A stretch of 64,000 nucleotides of DNA from Arthrobacter sp. APC 3897 (GCF_030407495.1 NZ_JASDDG010000016.1:23534-87533), one strand, 5' to 3'; counted from the stretch's first letter, positions 53,071 through 63,334 are shown. The notes: generated by a model from the sequence alone, not told the origin. A program made the numbers and translations.

Positions 53071-53949
53071 TCAGACACCCCAGAACACCTTCACGGCATC
53101 CACCGCTGCGGCACCCTGTTCCTGTCCGGCCAGCGCTGACGGACGGCGGGTGGACGAGAGCAGCACATTGGTTCCGAATGCTGACAGGCTGGCCTCATCC
53201 GCTTCAATCAGGATTGTTTCAGTTCCCTCCGACAAACCCCTCAATACCTGGGGAAGCGTGGGACCAAAGGGACTGTCCGGCGCTTCCGGCCCGCAGGAGA
53301 GGACAAGAACCTTGTCATACCCGGTGGCCAGGTCCGCGTTCGTGGCGGAGCGCATCCCGCCGTCCATGTAAGGAATGCCGCCAATAAGCACCGGCGGCCA
53401 AGCCCCGGGTACGCTGCAGCTTGCGGCAACAGCCCGGGCCAGGTCAGCGCCGGACGACTGATCGAAAACGGTGAACGCGCCGTCGTTCGCATTTACCGTT
53501 GTCACTTTCAGCAGACCGGAAGGCCAGGAAGGTGCAGGCAGCAGCGACCGGATAGTGTCCACCCACCGGGTCTCGTCGAGCCCCCGGCCGCCAGCCAGCG
53601 CCGCCTTGCCTATCCGGGCACGGGCTTCCTGCTCCCCGCCCGGTCCGCGGGCAGCCGAACCCATCATGTTGATGAACTCCTCAACACTGAAGTGCGGCAG
53701 CTCGCCCTGCCCTGCCGGACTTTCTTCCGGTGAGTTTTCATGCAGCTGGGCGGCGAGTACCTCCTGCAGGCCTCCGAACCTCAGGGAAGCGCCGACGACG
53801 GAGCCGGCTGACGTGCCCACCACCAGGTCGGCGTCGTTCAGTTCAATACCGTGCTCCAGCAGGGTGGCCAGAACGCCGATCTGCCAGGCGATGCCGGCCA
53901 CTCCCCCGCCGCCCAGGACGATTGCCCGTGTGCCACTCGTGTTTGTCAT
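53071..53949 (-). CDS. Patatin-like phospholipase
   Basis: This 292-residue lipid acyl hydrolase has the oxyanion loop LGGGGVAGIAW, the nucleophile elbow GTSAGS (Ser in GxSxG) and the DGG catalytic Asp motif (YMDGGMRSATNADLA). No signal peptide is present, so it acts inside the cell or is exported another way. ATG at 53949. It lies beside the GAF-ANTAR gene and is divergent from rlmH. Its substrate is probably a membrane phospholipid or acyl ester. Confidence 0.93.
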   Translation of the reverse strand: MTNTSGTRAIVLGGGGVAGIAWQIGVLATLLEHGIELNDADLVVGTSAGSVVGASLRFGGLQEVLAAQLHENSPEESPAGQGELPHFSVEEFINMMGSAARGPGGEQEARARIGKAALAGGRGLDETRWVDTIRSLLPAPSWPSGLLKVTTVNANDGAFTVFDQSSGADLARAVAASCSVPGAWPPVLIGGIPYMDGGMRSATNADLATGYDKVLVLSCGPEAPDSPFGPTLPQVLRGLSEGTETILIEADEASLSAFGTNVLLSSTRRPSALAGQEQGAAAVDAVKVFWGV

Positions 53950-54027
53950 GCGGGCAGTCTAAACCCGGGATGTGTGAAGACTGCCACCCGTTTTCCCTCC
54001 CGCCGTGCCGGGGTATTCAATGGAGAC

Positions 54028-54483
54028 ATGGCATTGCGCGTTTTGATGGTTGGCCGAAAGCACGAAGACTGGGTAGCGGACGGGATCCGGCGCTATGAAA
54101 AGAGGCTCAAAAAGCCCTTTGACCTCTCCTGGGTTTCCATTCCGCATTCCGCCCGGGAGTCGGATGCCGCCCGCAAGGAGGAATCGGAACGGCTCCTGGC
54201 CAAGCTGGGCAGCGACTATGTCATATTGCTGGATGAACGGGGCAAAGCTATTACCTCTCCGGCGCTCGCCAAGACCCTGCAAAAGCCCCTGGACAACTCC
54301 CGCAGCGTCACCCTGATTATCGGCGGCGCCTACGGGGTGGCCCAGAGCGTGCACGACCGCGCTGATTTCGTCTGGTCGCTGTCTCCCCTGGTCTTCCCGC
54401 ACCAGCTGGTCCGCCTGATCCTTGCAGAACAGATCTACCGGGCCCAGGAGATCGCCGGCGGACGCCCCTATCACCACGAATAG
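54028..54483 (+). CDS. rlmH: 23S rRNA (pseudouridine-1915-N3)-methyltransferase
   Basis: This 151-residue SPOUT methyltransferase modifies helix 69 of 23S rRNA in assembled ribosomes. It has the trefoil-knot SAM segments (YVILLDERGKAITSP, TLIIGGAYGVAQSV) and the C-terminal SPLVFPHQLVRLILAEQIYRA, with the final YHHE typical of RlmH. The ATG at 54028 follows GGAG; upstream frame to 53851 is not coding. Slightly shorter than the usual 155-159 residues. Confidence 0.96.
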   Translation: MALRVLMVGRKHEDWVADGIRRYEKRLKKPFDLSWVSIPHSARESDAARKEESERLLAKLGSDYVILLDERGKAITSPALAKTLQKPLDNSRSVTLIIGGAYGVAQSVHDRADFVWSLSPLVFPHQLVRLILAEQIYRAQEIAGGRPYHHE

Positions 54484-54596
54484 CCGATTCCGCCACAATG
54501 ACTCAATGAGGAAATACATAACGTTTGCGGCGTCATTATTAGTGCGCCGGTGGCGCCTAATTGACGCCGCGCCCTCCTTGCGGACATGGTGATCTT

Positions 54597-55343
54597 ATGA
54601 ATACCCGGTCGCGGAAATTGTTGTCAGCAAAAATGTCCTTCTCGCCTTCGAAATCATGGCCGCTGACCGCCGCCGTACTCGGCGCCGCGCTTGTCGTCAG
54701 CGGCTGTGCGTCCGACGGCGAAGAAACCGCGTCGTCCGCTTCGCCGTCGTCGTCGTCGCCGTCGCCGTCAGCGGCCTCGGCCTCCGAAAGCCCCGAGGCA
54801 GCACCGAGCACTGGAACGTCCACTGACGAAACCGGAAACGCATCCCCGGACTCCAGCGCACCGGTTCCCACGGCCGGCAACTCAGCTGACCCGGCATCGC
54901 CCGCCGGCCCCCGGGCCTGTGCTGCCGCAGATCTGGCCGGTGAGATCGAGGACAACATTGGCGGCGGAGCAGCTGGCAGCGTCTACCGCACTCTGGTCCT
55001 GACGAACGTCTCCTCCACACCCTGCACATCAGCAGCAGGTTTCCCGGGCGTCTCCTATGTTGACGACACCTCAAACGAGCAGATTGGTGCGGCAGCCGTC
55101 CGCTCGGGTGAGAACAGCAGCCCCGGCGGCGTGTTTGTCCTGGAACCCGGACAGTCGGTGGTCGGTGAGTTGAAGGAGACCCGGGCCGAGAACTATGGCG
55201 AGAGGTGCGAACCCCATCAGGCAACGAAGCTGCTCGTCTACCCTCCGGAGGACCTCGAGTCGTTGGCAATTCCGCATGACGTTCTTGCCTGTGAGAACCC
55301 CAATGTAGAGCTGCTGAGTATCGGAGCCCTGCAGAAGCGGTAA
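54597..55343 (+). CDS. Secreted lipoprotein, DUF4232-like
   Basis: This 248-residue protein has a signal sequence with lipobox (VVSGC), then a long Ser/Pro/Ala-rich linker (about 70 residues) and a folded DUF4232-like domain (ACAAADLAG, YRTLVLTNVSSTPCTSAAGFPGVSYVDD, VFVLEPGQSVVGEL). The domain is common in actinobacterial surface lipoproteins of unknown role. Cysteines in the domain may form disulfides. ATG 54597 is preferred over a start at 54561 because it leaves a normal-length signal. Confidence 0.85.
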   Translation: MNTRSRKLLSAKMSFSPSKSWPLTAAVLGAALVVSGCASDGEETASSASPSSSSPSPSAASASESPEAAPSTGTSTDETGNASPDSSAPVPTAGNSADPASPAGPRACAAADLAGEIEDNIGGGAAGSVYRTLVLTNVSSTPCTSAAGFPGVSYVDDTSNEQIGAAAVRSGENSSPGGVFVLEPGQSVVGELKETRAENYGERCEPHQATKLLVYPPEDLESLAIPHDVLACENPNVELLSIGALQKR

Positions 55344-55449
55344 GCCTCAAGAACGGTGTTAGTCCTCCACAGGTGACGCCGCCGGATTGTTTGTCCCCAT
55401 CCATACCTTCCTTTCTCACCGGGCAGCCCGGACGCCGGAGAATTGTTTT

Positions 55450-57243
55450 ATGGAAACAATCCTTCAGCTTGATATGCAGGCTGACTCAGGTGAAGCCGGT
55501 GAGTGCGCCTATCCGCCCGGGTTCCTGGCGTCCGTGGCCGAGACCGCTGCGGCCCTAGGCAGCCTGTGCCGCGACAGTGTCCGGGCAGCCGGACTCCTGA
55601 GCGTCGGCCAGGCAGTAAACCTCGCCGACGAGGTGGAAGCTATGTCCCGACGAGTGGACTACCTGCAAACCGTTTGCGCCGGGGCTTTGGACGCGCACCG
55701 GGTTGCCGATGCCTTCGGCTCTACGTGTTCAACGGACTCAGCTGGATCTACTGGATTTTCTGCCTCGGCCGGCTCTACCGGATCTACAGTCTCGGACGGC
55801 CCGGACGGATCGGGCAGCCCGGACGGGTCGGCCGGCGGCTGGAACAACACTTGGGCTGAGGCGGTTTCACCTGCCCAGCAGGCGGCCGGCAAAGTCCGCG
55901 CCGAGTTCCGCGGCACGGCGGACTAGATGCGCTGCCGGTTGCGAATCAGCCGGGGTGAAGCACAGCGGCGTCTGAAGCTGGCTTCCGTTCTGCTGCCGGC
56001 GGCCGGCGGCAGCGGCCAGCCCTTGCCCGCCGTTTTGCCCGCTCTCGGCGGAGCCGCCGCATCCGGCCGAATCTCGTCCGGGTCTGCCCTCATCGTTGCC
56101 GAGGCTGTGGCCCAGGTGAGGCTGCGAAGCGGCACCCGGACCGCCGAAGTCATGGAGTCGGACCTCGCATCCTTGGGGAGCCGGTACGACGCTGACTTCC
56201 TCGCCCGGACTGCACGCCGCTGGGTATTGCTGGCGGATCAGGACGGAGCCGAGCCCACCGAAGAGGAGCTGCGCCGCTTCCAAGGCGTGTTTTCCGGTCG
56301 GAAAAAGAACGGGCTCCACCATCTCAGCATCTACTGCACCGCTGAACAGCACGAGACCCTCCTGACCGTGATGAATGCCGTTGCCGGCCCGCGCGTTTCG
56401 GATGCGGCGTCAGATGCAGCGTCAAGTGCGGCGCCGAGTACGACGCCGGCGACAGCCGCCGCCCACAGCCCCGAGTCCGGTCAGGCAGATCCCGGGTGGG
56501 CTCAGCATGCAGACGGCAGTCAGCCTGATGCCGGGACTGCATCTCGGCTGGACCTGCGCACCCGCCCCCAGCGGCTTCTTAGCGGACTCATTGATGTAGC
56601 CAAGGCTGCACTGGCGGCCGGCGGCGTTCCTGCCAGCGGCGGGCTGCGCCCCCAGGTCATGGTGACGATTGATGCTGCGTCCCTCTTGACGGACTTCAGG
56701 TACGGGTCAGTCGTCAAAGGATTGGATTCCACGGACAGCCCGGCAGGAAAGAAGATTCCGCCGCGGAAACCGGTTCCAGGGCCCCTGAGTCCAGGTTCCT
56801 TTGCCTTCACCGGCCCGGTGCCGGCGGCCACCGTCCGGCAACTCGCCTGCGACGCGGAGATGCTGCCCGTGGTGCTCTCGGGCCAGGGCCGAATCCTGGA
56901 TGTTGGACGGGCGCAGCGTTTGTTCCCACCGCATATGCGCAGAGCTCTCCATGCCCGGGACGGAGGATGCGCCTTTCCCGGCTGCAGCATTCCCGCTCCG
57001 TGGACCGAAGCCCACCACATCCGTTATTGGAACCACGGCGGTCCAACATCAACAGACAACGGCGTCCTGTTGTGCTCTCACCATCATCACGAGGTGCACA
57101 AAGAATACTGGAAGATCAAAGTGAGAGCCGGCGTTCCGTGGTTCGTCCCTCCCGCGTATGTGGATCCTGACCGGGTGCCGCTGCGTAATGTGTACTTTCG
57201 TTCATCGGTGACGGACCTTCCCGCCCGCCCCTCCGCCGGCTGA
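55450..57243 (+). pseudogene. DUF222/HNH endonuclease gene with an in-frame amber stop
   Basis: The frame is continuous across one TAG at 55924-55926. Before it lies the DUF222 N-terminus (residues 1-158, with a Ser/Gly/Asp-rich insert); after it comes MRCRLRISRGEAQRRLKLA, the middle of the same conserved DUF222 helix. A tyrosine codon (TAC) at the stop would restore the family pattern. The 3' part continues to a complete HNH domain (CAFPGCSIPAPWTEAHHIRYW and NGVLLCSHHHHEVHK). The second part could be translated alone from ATG 55927, giving 438 residues with HNH but lacking the N-terminus. These genes are numerous and variable in Micrococcaceae genomes; many are probably mobile. Confidence 0.82.
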
Positions 57244-57262
57244 GCACCCTACCAATGAGCAA

Positions 57263-57302
57263 CCGTCCAATCATCACCCGTCCAATCATCACCCGTCCAA
57301 CC
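57263..57302. repeat. 15-bp tandem repeat, 2.5 copies
   Basis: The unit CCGTCCAATCATCAC occurs twice and a half (57263-57277, 57278-57292, then CCGTCCAA) between the HNH gene and lhr. It is too short to be a CRISPR. Confidence 0.7.
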
Positions 57303-57434
57303 GCCCACCGGCCAGGCATTCGGCGCAACCGCTGACGACGGATCGCTCACCAAATGGCAACGGACCGCTCAGCGGATTCGGCCTGCAGCCAAACTGTGCC
57401 GCGGAACCCGAAAGTGTCAGGAGGGTGCGGAACA

Positions 57435-60400
57435 ATGGTGCACATGACATCGGGAGCTTCGGTTCTGCAGAAGTTCACCCCCGCCACCAGAGAGTGGTTC
57501 GAGGGTGCCTTTGATGCGCCGACACCAGCACAGACCGGAGCTTGGGACGCCATCTCCCAGGGCGCCAACGCTTTGGTGGTGGCACCCACGGGGTCGGGCA
57601 AAACCCTGGCGGCCTTCCTGTGGGCCCTGGACAGTTTTATTGCCTCGGCTGCGGCTGATAAATCCTCAGCGGATCCGGCCGCCGCCGGCGCCCCCGTTAG
57701 TGAGCCGGCCGCCGCTTCCGCTTTGTCCGGGCACGTCACCAAAGCGCCCGCACGCAAACGGAATACTGCGCCCAAACGCAAAACCAAGGTGCTGTACATC
57801 TCTCCGCTCAAGGCTCTCGGTGTAGATGTGGAGCGTAACCTGCGTTCCCCTCTTATCGGCATCACCCAGACAGCCAAACGGCTGGGACTGCCGGCACCGT
57901 CCATCACGGTCGGCGTCCGGTCCGGAGACACTCCCCAAAACGAACGCCGAACCCTGCTCACCAGGCCGCCGGACATCCTCATCACCACGCCGGAATCGCT
58001 GTTTCTGATGCTGACGTCCCGCGCTCGGGAAACCCTGGCCGAGGTGGACACCGTCATTGTCGACGAGGTACACGCGGTTGCCGGCACCAAGCGCGGTGCG
58101 CATTTGGCAGTTACCTTGGCTCGCTTGGATGCCATGCTCCCCAAGCCGGTCCAGCGGATCGGATTGTCGGCCACGGTGGAGCCGCATGAGACCGTTGCCC
58201 GGTTCCTGGGAGGCAACGCGCCCGTGCAGGTCGTGGCTCCGGAAGCCAGGAAGTCCTGGGACATCACTGTGACGGTTCCCGTGGAGGACATGGCCGATCT
58301 CGGCGGCGCCCCGGCTGTGGAGGACACCGTAGAGGGCGGGTACGCACCGCAGGCGAGCATCTGGCCGCACGTCGAGGAGAGAATAGTCGACCTCATCGAG
58401 ACGAACCGCTCCACCATCGTGTTCGCCAACTCCCGGCGGTTGGCGGAACGGTTGACCGCGCGGCTCAACGAAATCCACGCCTTCCGGCTGGAGGCAGCCG
58501 CCCTGTCGCTCTCGTCTGCGGACACCGGCACAGAGGGCTCCACTACTGCGGGTGATGGTCCTCCGTCATTCACAACCGGCGACGGCCCCGGACCGGCCGC
58601 CGGGGCTGCCGGGCCGGCGCTCCCCACCGCACGCCCGCCGGCCCAGCTCATGGCGCAGGCGGGTGTGTCCATCCGCTACCGCCAACCGGACCAGGTTGCC
58701 GTTGATGACGACAACCCGGTTCTTGCCCGTGCCCACCACGGGTCAGTGTCCAAGGACCAGCGGGCACTCATTGAGGATGACCTTAAATCCGGGCGGCTGC
58801 GCTGCGTCGTTGCCACCAGCTCCCTGGAACTCGGCATCGACATGGGTGCCGTAGATCTGGTCATCCAGGTTGAGTCCCCGCCGTCCGTGGCCAGTGGACT
58901 GCAGCGGGTGGGACGCGCGGGACACCAGGTCGGCGAGACATCCCAGGGTGTCATGTTCCCCAAACACCGCGGTGACCTGCTGAACACGGCGGTTGTTGCC
59001 GAACGGATGCTGGCAGGGCAGATTGAACCCCTGTATATCCCCGCCAACCCCCTGGACATCCTCGCCCAGCAGACGGTGGCCGCCTCTGCGCTCGGCTCCA
59101 TCGATGTGGAGGAATGGTTCGACGTCGTCCGCCGTTCCGCGCCGTTCGCCGGCCTGCCGCGTTCAGCCTTTGACGCGACTCTGGACCTGCTGGCGGGACG
59201 CTACCCGTCGGACGAATTTGCGGAACTGCGCCCGCGCATTGTCTGGGACCGCACCGAAGGCACCATTACCGGAAGGCCCGGCGCGCAGCGGTTGGCCGTG
59301 ACCTCCGGCGGCACCATTCCGGACCGCGGGCTGTTCGGCGTGTATTTAGTGGGCGATTCCGAGGGCAAAAACAGCCGCCGCGTCGGGGAACTCGATGAGG
59401 AAATGGTCTACGAGTCCCGGGTAGGCGACGTCTTTGCCCTAGGCGCCACCAGCTGGCGGATTGAAGACATTACCCACGACCGGGTGCTGGTCTCCCCTGC
59501 CTTTGGGCAGCCCGGCAAGCTGCCGTTCTGGCGGGGTGATTCTCTCGGCCGGCCGGTGGAGCTTGGCCGGGCGCTGGGCGGTTTTGTCCGCGAGATGTCC
59601 GGCGCTGATGACGAGACCGCCGCCAAACGGCTGGCCGCCGTCGGGCTCGATGACTGGGCCGCGGGCAATCTGTTGACCTACCTGCGGGAACAGCAGCAAG
59701 CCACCGATGTGGTGCCCAATGACAAGTCACTGGTGGTGGAGCGTTTTCACGATGAGCTCGGCGACTGGCGGGTAGTCCTGCACAGCCCGTACGGCATGCC
59801 CGTCCATGCTCCCTGGGCCCTCGCCGTAGGCGCCCGGCTCCATCAGCGCTATGGGCTGGACGGCTCGGCCATGGCCTCGGATGACGGCATTGTGCTGCGG
59901 GTGCCTCTCATGGAGGACGAACCGCCCGGGGCCGAGCTGTTCATCTTCGACGCGGATGAGCTCGACTCGATCGTGACTGCAGAGGTGGGCGGATCCGCAT
60001 TGTTCGCCTCGCGTTTCCGTGAATGCGCGGCACGCGCCCTGCTGCTCCCGCGGCAGAATCCCGGAAAACGGACGCCGTTGTGGCAGCAGCGGCAGCGGTC
60101 CGCACAGTTGCTGGACGTCGCCAAAAAATACCCGACGTTCCCCATCGTCCTGGAAACCGTACGGGAGTGTCTCCAGGACGTTTACGATCTGCCGGCTCTG
60201 AAAGACATCGCCGGCGGAATCGAGCGCCGCGAAATCCGCCTGGTGGAGACCACCACGCCCTCGCCGTCGCCCTTTGCCCGCTCCCTGCTCTTCGGCTATG
60301 TTGGCGCCTTCCTGTATGAGGGTGACTCTCCGCTGGCGGAGCGCCGGGCTGCCGCGCTCTCCCTGGACCCCACGCTGCTCAACGAGCTGCTGGGCCGGGC

Positions 60401-62429
60401 CGAACTGCGCGAACTGCTGGATGCACGGATCATCGCCCAGACTGAACGTGAGCTGCAGCGGCTGGCCGATGACCGCCGGGTCCGGGGCATCGAAGGGGTT
60501 GCCGACCTGCTGCGGCTGCTGGGACCACTGACGGTTCCCGAAGTCGCCGCCCGCTTGCAGCCGGGCGATGCGGACCAGACAGAGAGCACGGCGGGTACCC
60601 TCAGCGCCGGGGAACACGATGCTTTGGAGCTGCTGGAGCAGCTGGTCCGGGCCAACCGCGCGCTAAAGGTGGGTGTCGCAGGGCAGCAGCGCTACGCCGC
60701 CATCGAAGATGCCGCACGGCTGCGCGATGCTCTGGGCGTTCCGTTGCCGATGGGCGTTCCGCTGGCCTTCATCGAACCCGTGGCTGATCCCCTGGGAGAC
60801 CTGATTGGCCGCTACGCCCGCACCCACGGACCGTTTACAGCGGCAGAAGCTGCAGCGCGGCTGGGACTGGGCGTTGCAGTCGTTACCACCACTCTGCAGC
60901 GGCTGGCCGGTGAAGGTCGCGTTATCGAAGGCGAGTTCCGCCCGTCCGAAACCATGATCCTGGACGCTGCGGCCGGCGTGGACCAAACTCCCGGCAGTGT
61001 CATCACGGTTCCCGGTACTCCCGCCGGCACTGAATGGTGCGACGTCGAGGTGCTGCGCCGCCTGCGCCGGCGGTCCCTCGCCGCGCTGCGCTCAGAAGTG
61101 GAGCCGGTGGATCCGGCAACCTATGCCCGCTTCCTGCCTGCCTGGCAGAACGTGGGCTCTTCCCTGCGGGGGCTCGACGGCGTTGCCACCGTGATCGACC
61201 AGCTCTCCGGCGTCCCTATTCCCGCATCCGCGTGGGAACCGCTCATCCTCGGATCACGGATCCGGAATTACGTCCCCTCCATGCTGGACGAACTTACCGC
61301 TACCGGCGAGGTTCTCTGGTCCGGGACCGGATCCCTGCCCGGGAACGACGGCTGGATTGCCCTGCATCTGGCCGAAAACGCTCCGCTGACACTGAACCCC
61401 GCACCGGATTTTGTCCCCACGGACCAACAGCAGCAGCTGTTGGATCTGCTGTCCGGCGGCGGAGCCTACTTCTTCCGGCAGCTGGTGGATGGCCTGGCTG
61501 CAAACGGGGCGGAGTCCTCGGATGCGAACGTCATCAGCGCTCTGTGGGAATTGGTATGGGCAGGAAGGATCAGCAACGACACCTTCACGCCGATCCGTTC
61601 CCTGCTCTCCGGAGGAAAAACGGCGCACAAACAACGCGCTGCGACACCCCGGGCACGTACCGCCCGGCTGGGCAGGCTGGGCCGGGCCCCGGGCGCCTCC
61701 CTCACCGGAAGCTCCATGCGCCTGGCCGCCGGCAACCAGCCCGCTGCGCTGCGCAACGCACCTCCGCTCGTCGCCGGACGGTGGAGCCTGCTGCCGGGGG
61801 TGGAACAGGACACCACCATCTCCGCCCATGCCACAGCCGAACTGTTGCTGGACCGCTACGGCGTTGTCACCCGGGGATCAGTTGCCAGCGAGGGCACGCC
61901 CGGCGGTTTTGCCCTGTTGTACCGTGTGCTTGCCCGGCTTGAAGAAATGGGCCGCTGCCGCCGAGGGTACTTCATTGAACAACTCGGAGCTGCCCAGTTT
62001 GCCGTTCCTGCCACTGTGGATCGGCTGCGGTCCTTTTCGGAAGACTCCCAGCTGCGCAAACCCGACCCGTCGGCGGTGGCACTGGCGGCAACAGATCCGG
62101 CCAATCCGTTTGGAGCGGCGCTGCCGTGGCCAACCCTCGACGGCGGCCACCGCCCAGGACGTAAGGCCGGCGCACTCGTGGTGCTGGTGGACGGGAATCT
62201 GACCCTGTATGCAGAGCGCGGAGGAAAAACGCTGTTGACCTTTACGGAGGATCCGGCGGCACTGGAACTATCCGCCTCTGCACTGGTGGATATCATTCGC
62301 CGGGGCGCTGCGGAGAAGATGGCCATCGAGAAGGTCAACGGCGGGGACGTCCTCGACACGGAAGCTGCCCGCGCCCTGATGAAAGCAGGTTTCTACACCA
62401 CGCCCAAAGGGCTGCGTTACCGTGTCTAA
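57435..62429 (+). CDS. lhr: Large helicase-related protein Lhr (ATP-dependent 3'-5' helicase)
   Basis: This 1664-residue superfamily 2 helicase is expected to unwind RNA-DNA hybrids and acts in DNA repair. It has Walker A APTGSGKT (50-57), DEVH (210-213), motif III SATVEPHE, motif V ATSSLELGIDMGAVD and motif VI QRVGRAGHQVG, then the large Lhr C-terminal winged-helix and unique domains (to the end). A low-complexity Ala/Lys loop is inserted between motifs I and Ia. The ATG at 57435 has AGGAGG 10 nt upstream, which fixes the start. A tiny His/Ser-rich frame and nei2 follow within 84 nt. Confidence 0.95.
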   Translation: MVHMTSGASVLQKFTPATREWFEGAFDAPTPAQTGAWDAISQGANALVVAPTGSGKTLAAFLWALDSFIASAAADKSSADPAAAGAPVSEPAAASALSGHVTKAPARKRNTAPKRKTKVLYISPLKALGVDVERNLRSPLIGITQTAKRLGLPAPSITVGVRSGDTPQNERRTLLTRPPDILITTPESLFLMLTSRARETLAEVDTVIVDEVHAVAGTKRGAHLAVTLARLDAMLPKPVQRIGLSATVEPHETVARFLGGNAPVQVVAPEARKSWDITVTVPVEDMADLGGAPAVEDTVEGGYAPQASIWPHVEERIVDLIETNRSTIVFANSRRLAERLTARLNEIHAFRLEAAALSLSSADTGTEGSTTAGDGPPSFTTGDGPGPAAGAAGPALPTARPPAQLMAQAGVSIRYRQPDQVAVDDDNPVLARAHHGSVSKDQRALIEDDLKSGRLRCVVATSSLELGIDMGAVDLVIQVESPPSVASGLQRVGRAGHQVGETSQGVMFPKHRGDLLNTAVVAERMLAGQIEPLYIPANPLDILAQQTVAASALGSIDVEEWFDVVRRSAPFAGLPRSAFDATLDLLAGRYPSDEFAELRPRIVWDRTEGTITGRPGAQRLAVTSGGTIPDRGLFGVYLVGDSEGKNSRRVGELDEEMVYESRVGDVFALGATSWRIEDITHDRVLVSPAFGQPGKLPFWRGDSLGRPVELGRALGGFVREMSGADDETAAKRLAAVGLDDWAAGNLLTYLREQQQATDVVPNDKSLVVERFHDELGDWRVVLHSPYGMPVHAPWALAVGARLHQRYGLDGSAMASDDGIVLRVPLMEDEPPGAELFIFDADELDSIVTAEVGGSALFASRFRECAARALLLPRQNPGKRTPLWQQRQRSAQLLDVAKKYPTFPIVLETVRECLQDVYDLPALKDIAGGIERREIRLVETTTPSPSPFARSLLFGYVGAFLYEGDSPLAERRAAALSLDPTLLNELLGRAELRELLDARIIAQTERELQRLADDRRVRGIEGVADLLRLLGPLTVPEVAARLQPGDADQTESTAGTLSAGEHDALELLEQLVRANRALKVGVAGQQRYAAIEDAARLRDALGVPLPMGVPLAFIEPVADPLGDLIGRYARTHGPFTAAEAAARLGLGVAVVTTTLQRLAGEGRVIEGEFRPSETMILDAAAGVDQTPGSVITVPGTPAGTEWCDVEVLRRLRRRSLAALRSEVEPVDPATYARFLPAWQNVGSSLRGLDGVATVIDQLSGVPIPASAWEPLILGSRIRNYVPSMLDELTATGEVLWSGTGSLPGNDGWIALHLAENAPLTLNPAPDFVPTDQQQQLLDLLSGGGAYFFRQLVDGLAANGAESSDANVISALWELVWAGRISNDTFTPIRSLLSGGKTAHKQRAATPRARTARLGRLGRAPGASLTGSSMRLAAGNQPAALRNAPPLVAGRWSLLPGVEQDTTISAHATAELLLDRYGVVTRGSVASEGTPGGFALLYRVLARLEEMGRCRRGYFIEQLGAAQFAVPATVDRLRSFSEDSQLRKPDPSAVALAATDPANPFGAALPWPTLDGGHRPGRKAGALVVLVDGNLTLYAERGGKTLLTFTEDPAALELSASALVDIIRRGAAEKMAIEKVNGGDVLDTEAARALMKAGFYTTPKGLRYRV

Positions 62430-62520
62430 CCTCAACGGCCACGGCCGCCGACACTCACACAGTCACCGACACCTGCACAGCCACAGCCACAGCCACAGCC
62501 ACAGGGGAGAGCATGCCTGA
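62422..62520 (+). CDS. 32-codon His/Ser-rich frame bridging lhr and nei2
   Basis: A GTG start at 62422 overlaps the last codons of lhr, and the TGA at 62518-62520 overlaps the nei2 start. The frame reads with an HSHSHRHLHSHSHSHSHR core; 11 of 32 residues are His. The core comes from a CACAGC microsatellite. AAAGGG lies about 10 nt upstream. It could couple translation of nei2 to lhr, or be a chance frame; no protein evidence exists. Confidence 0.35.
   Translation: MSNLNGHGRRHSHSHRHLHSHSHSHSHRGEHA
62476..62504. repeat. CACAGC hexanucleotide microsatellite
   Basis: Four full copies of CACAGC and a partial one end 8 nt before the nei2 ATG. Because the unit is six bases, copy-number change would keep the small frame but alter spacing to the nei2 ribosome site only if the end moved. 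Confidence 0.8.
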
Positions 62521-63334
62521 AGGGGATACCGTCTGGCGGGCGGCCCGTGAGCTCAACGCAGCGCTGGGCGGCCAGACCCTGACCAAATGTGACATCCGGG
62601 TTCCAAAATTTGCCACCACCGATTTCACCGGCCGCACGGTTACCGACGTCGTCGCCCGCGGAAAGCACCTGCTGATCCGGCTGGGCGACGCTGACAGCGG
62701 CTGGATCCTGCATTCGCACCTCAAAATGGAGGGCCTCTGGCACGTTTATGACCGCGGTCAGCGATGGCGCCGTCCTGCGTTCAAGGCGCGCTGTGTTCTG
62801 GAGACCGCCCGGAAACAGGTGGTCGGTTTCGATCTTGGTTTCCTTCGTGTCCTGCCGCGATCAGAGGAGGACGACGCCGTCGGCTACCTTGGCCCCGATC
62901 TCCTGGGGCCGGACTGGGACGCAGCAGAGGCACAGCGCCGAATCGAGTCCGTCCCGGAGCGGCCCATTGGGCTGGCGTTGCTGGATCAGCGCAACCTGGC
63001 CGGCATCGGCAACGTCTACCGCTGCGAGATCTGCTTCCTCGCCGGAGTCCATCCGTTGACTCCCGTCGGGGAGGTGCGGAATCTGCCGAGGATCATCGAC
63101 CTGTCCAAGCGGCTCCTCGAAGCCAATAAAACCCGAAGCCGCCGGATCACCACCGGAAACATGGGCGGAGATCCGCTCTGGGTCTATAACCGGGAAACCC
63201 GAGGCTGTCTCCGCTGCGGAACCAAAGTGGCCCACGAACTTGTCGGCGACAATGCGCTGGAGCTGCGGGACCTGTACTACTGCCCGCATTGCCAGCCCGC
63301 GGCAGCGGCCTCCCCCGCGCCGGAGACGGCATGA
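62513..63334 (+). CDS. nei2: DNA glycosylase/AP lyase, Fpg/Nei family (Nei2-like)
   Basis: This 273-residue base-excision repair enzyme removes oxidised bases. The catalytic N-terminus MPEGDT (Pro2, Glu3) is present, as are the conserved ARGKHLLIRL lysine region, the helix-two-turn-helix LLDQRNLAGIGNVYRCEICF, and a C-terminal zinc finger (CLRCGTKV to YYCPHCQ, four Cys). The first residue after Met being Pro-Glu fixes the start. The GGGGAGAG upstream is a good ribosome site. Nei2 and lhr are neighbours in mycobacteria too, suggesting a shared repair role. Confidence 0.95.
   Translation: MPEGDTVWRAARELNAALGGQTLTKCDIRVPKFATTDFTGRTVTDVVARGKHLLIRLGDADSGWILHSHLKMEGLWHVYDRGQRWRRPAFKARCVLETARKQVVGFDLGFLRVLPRSEEDDAVGYLGPDLLGPDWDAAEAQRRIESVPERPIGLALLDQRNLAGIGNVYRCEICFLAGVHPLTPVGEVRNLPRIIDLSKRLLEANKTRSRRITTGNMGGDPLWVYNRETRGCLRCGTKVAHELVGDNALELRDLYYCPHCQPAAAASPAPETA

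Noticed and set aside
57263..57302. Tandem repeats as a possible CRISPR array
   Set aside because: Units are 15 bp and contiguous with no spacers, and no cas genes are present.
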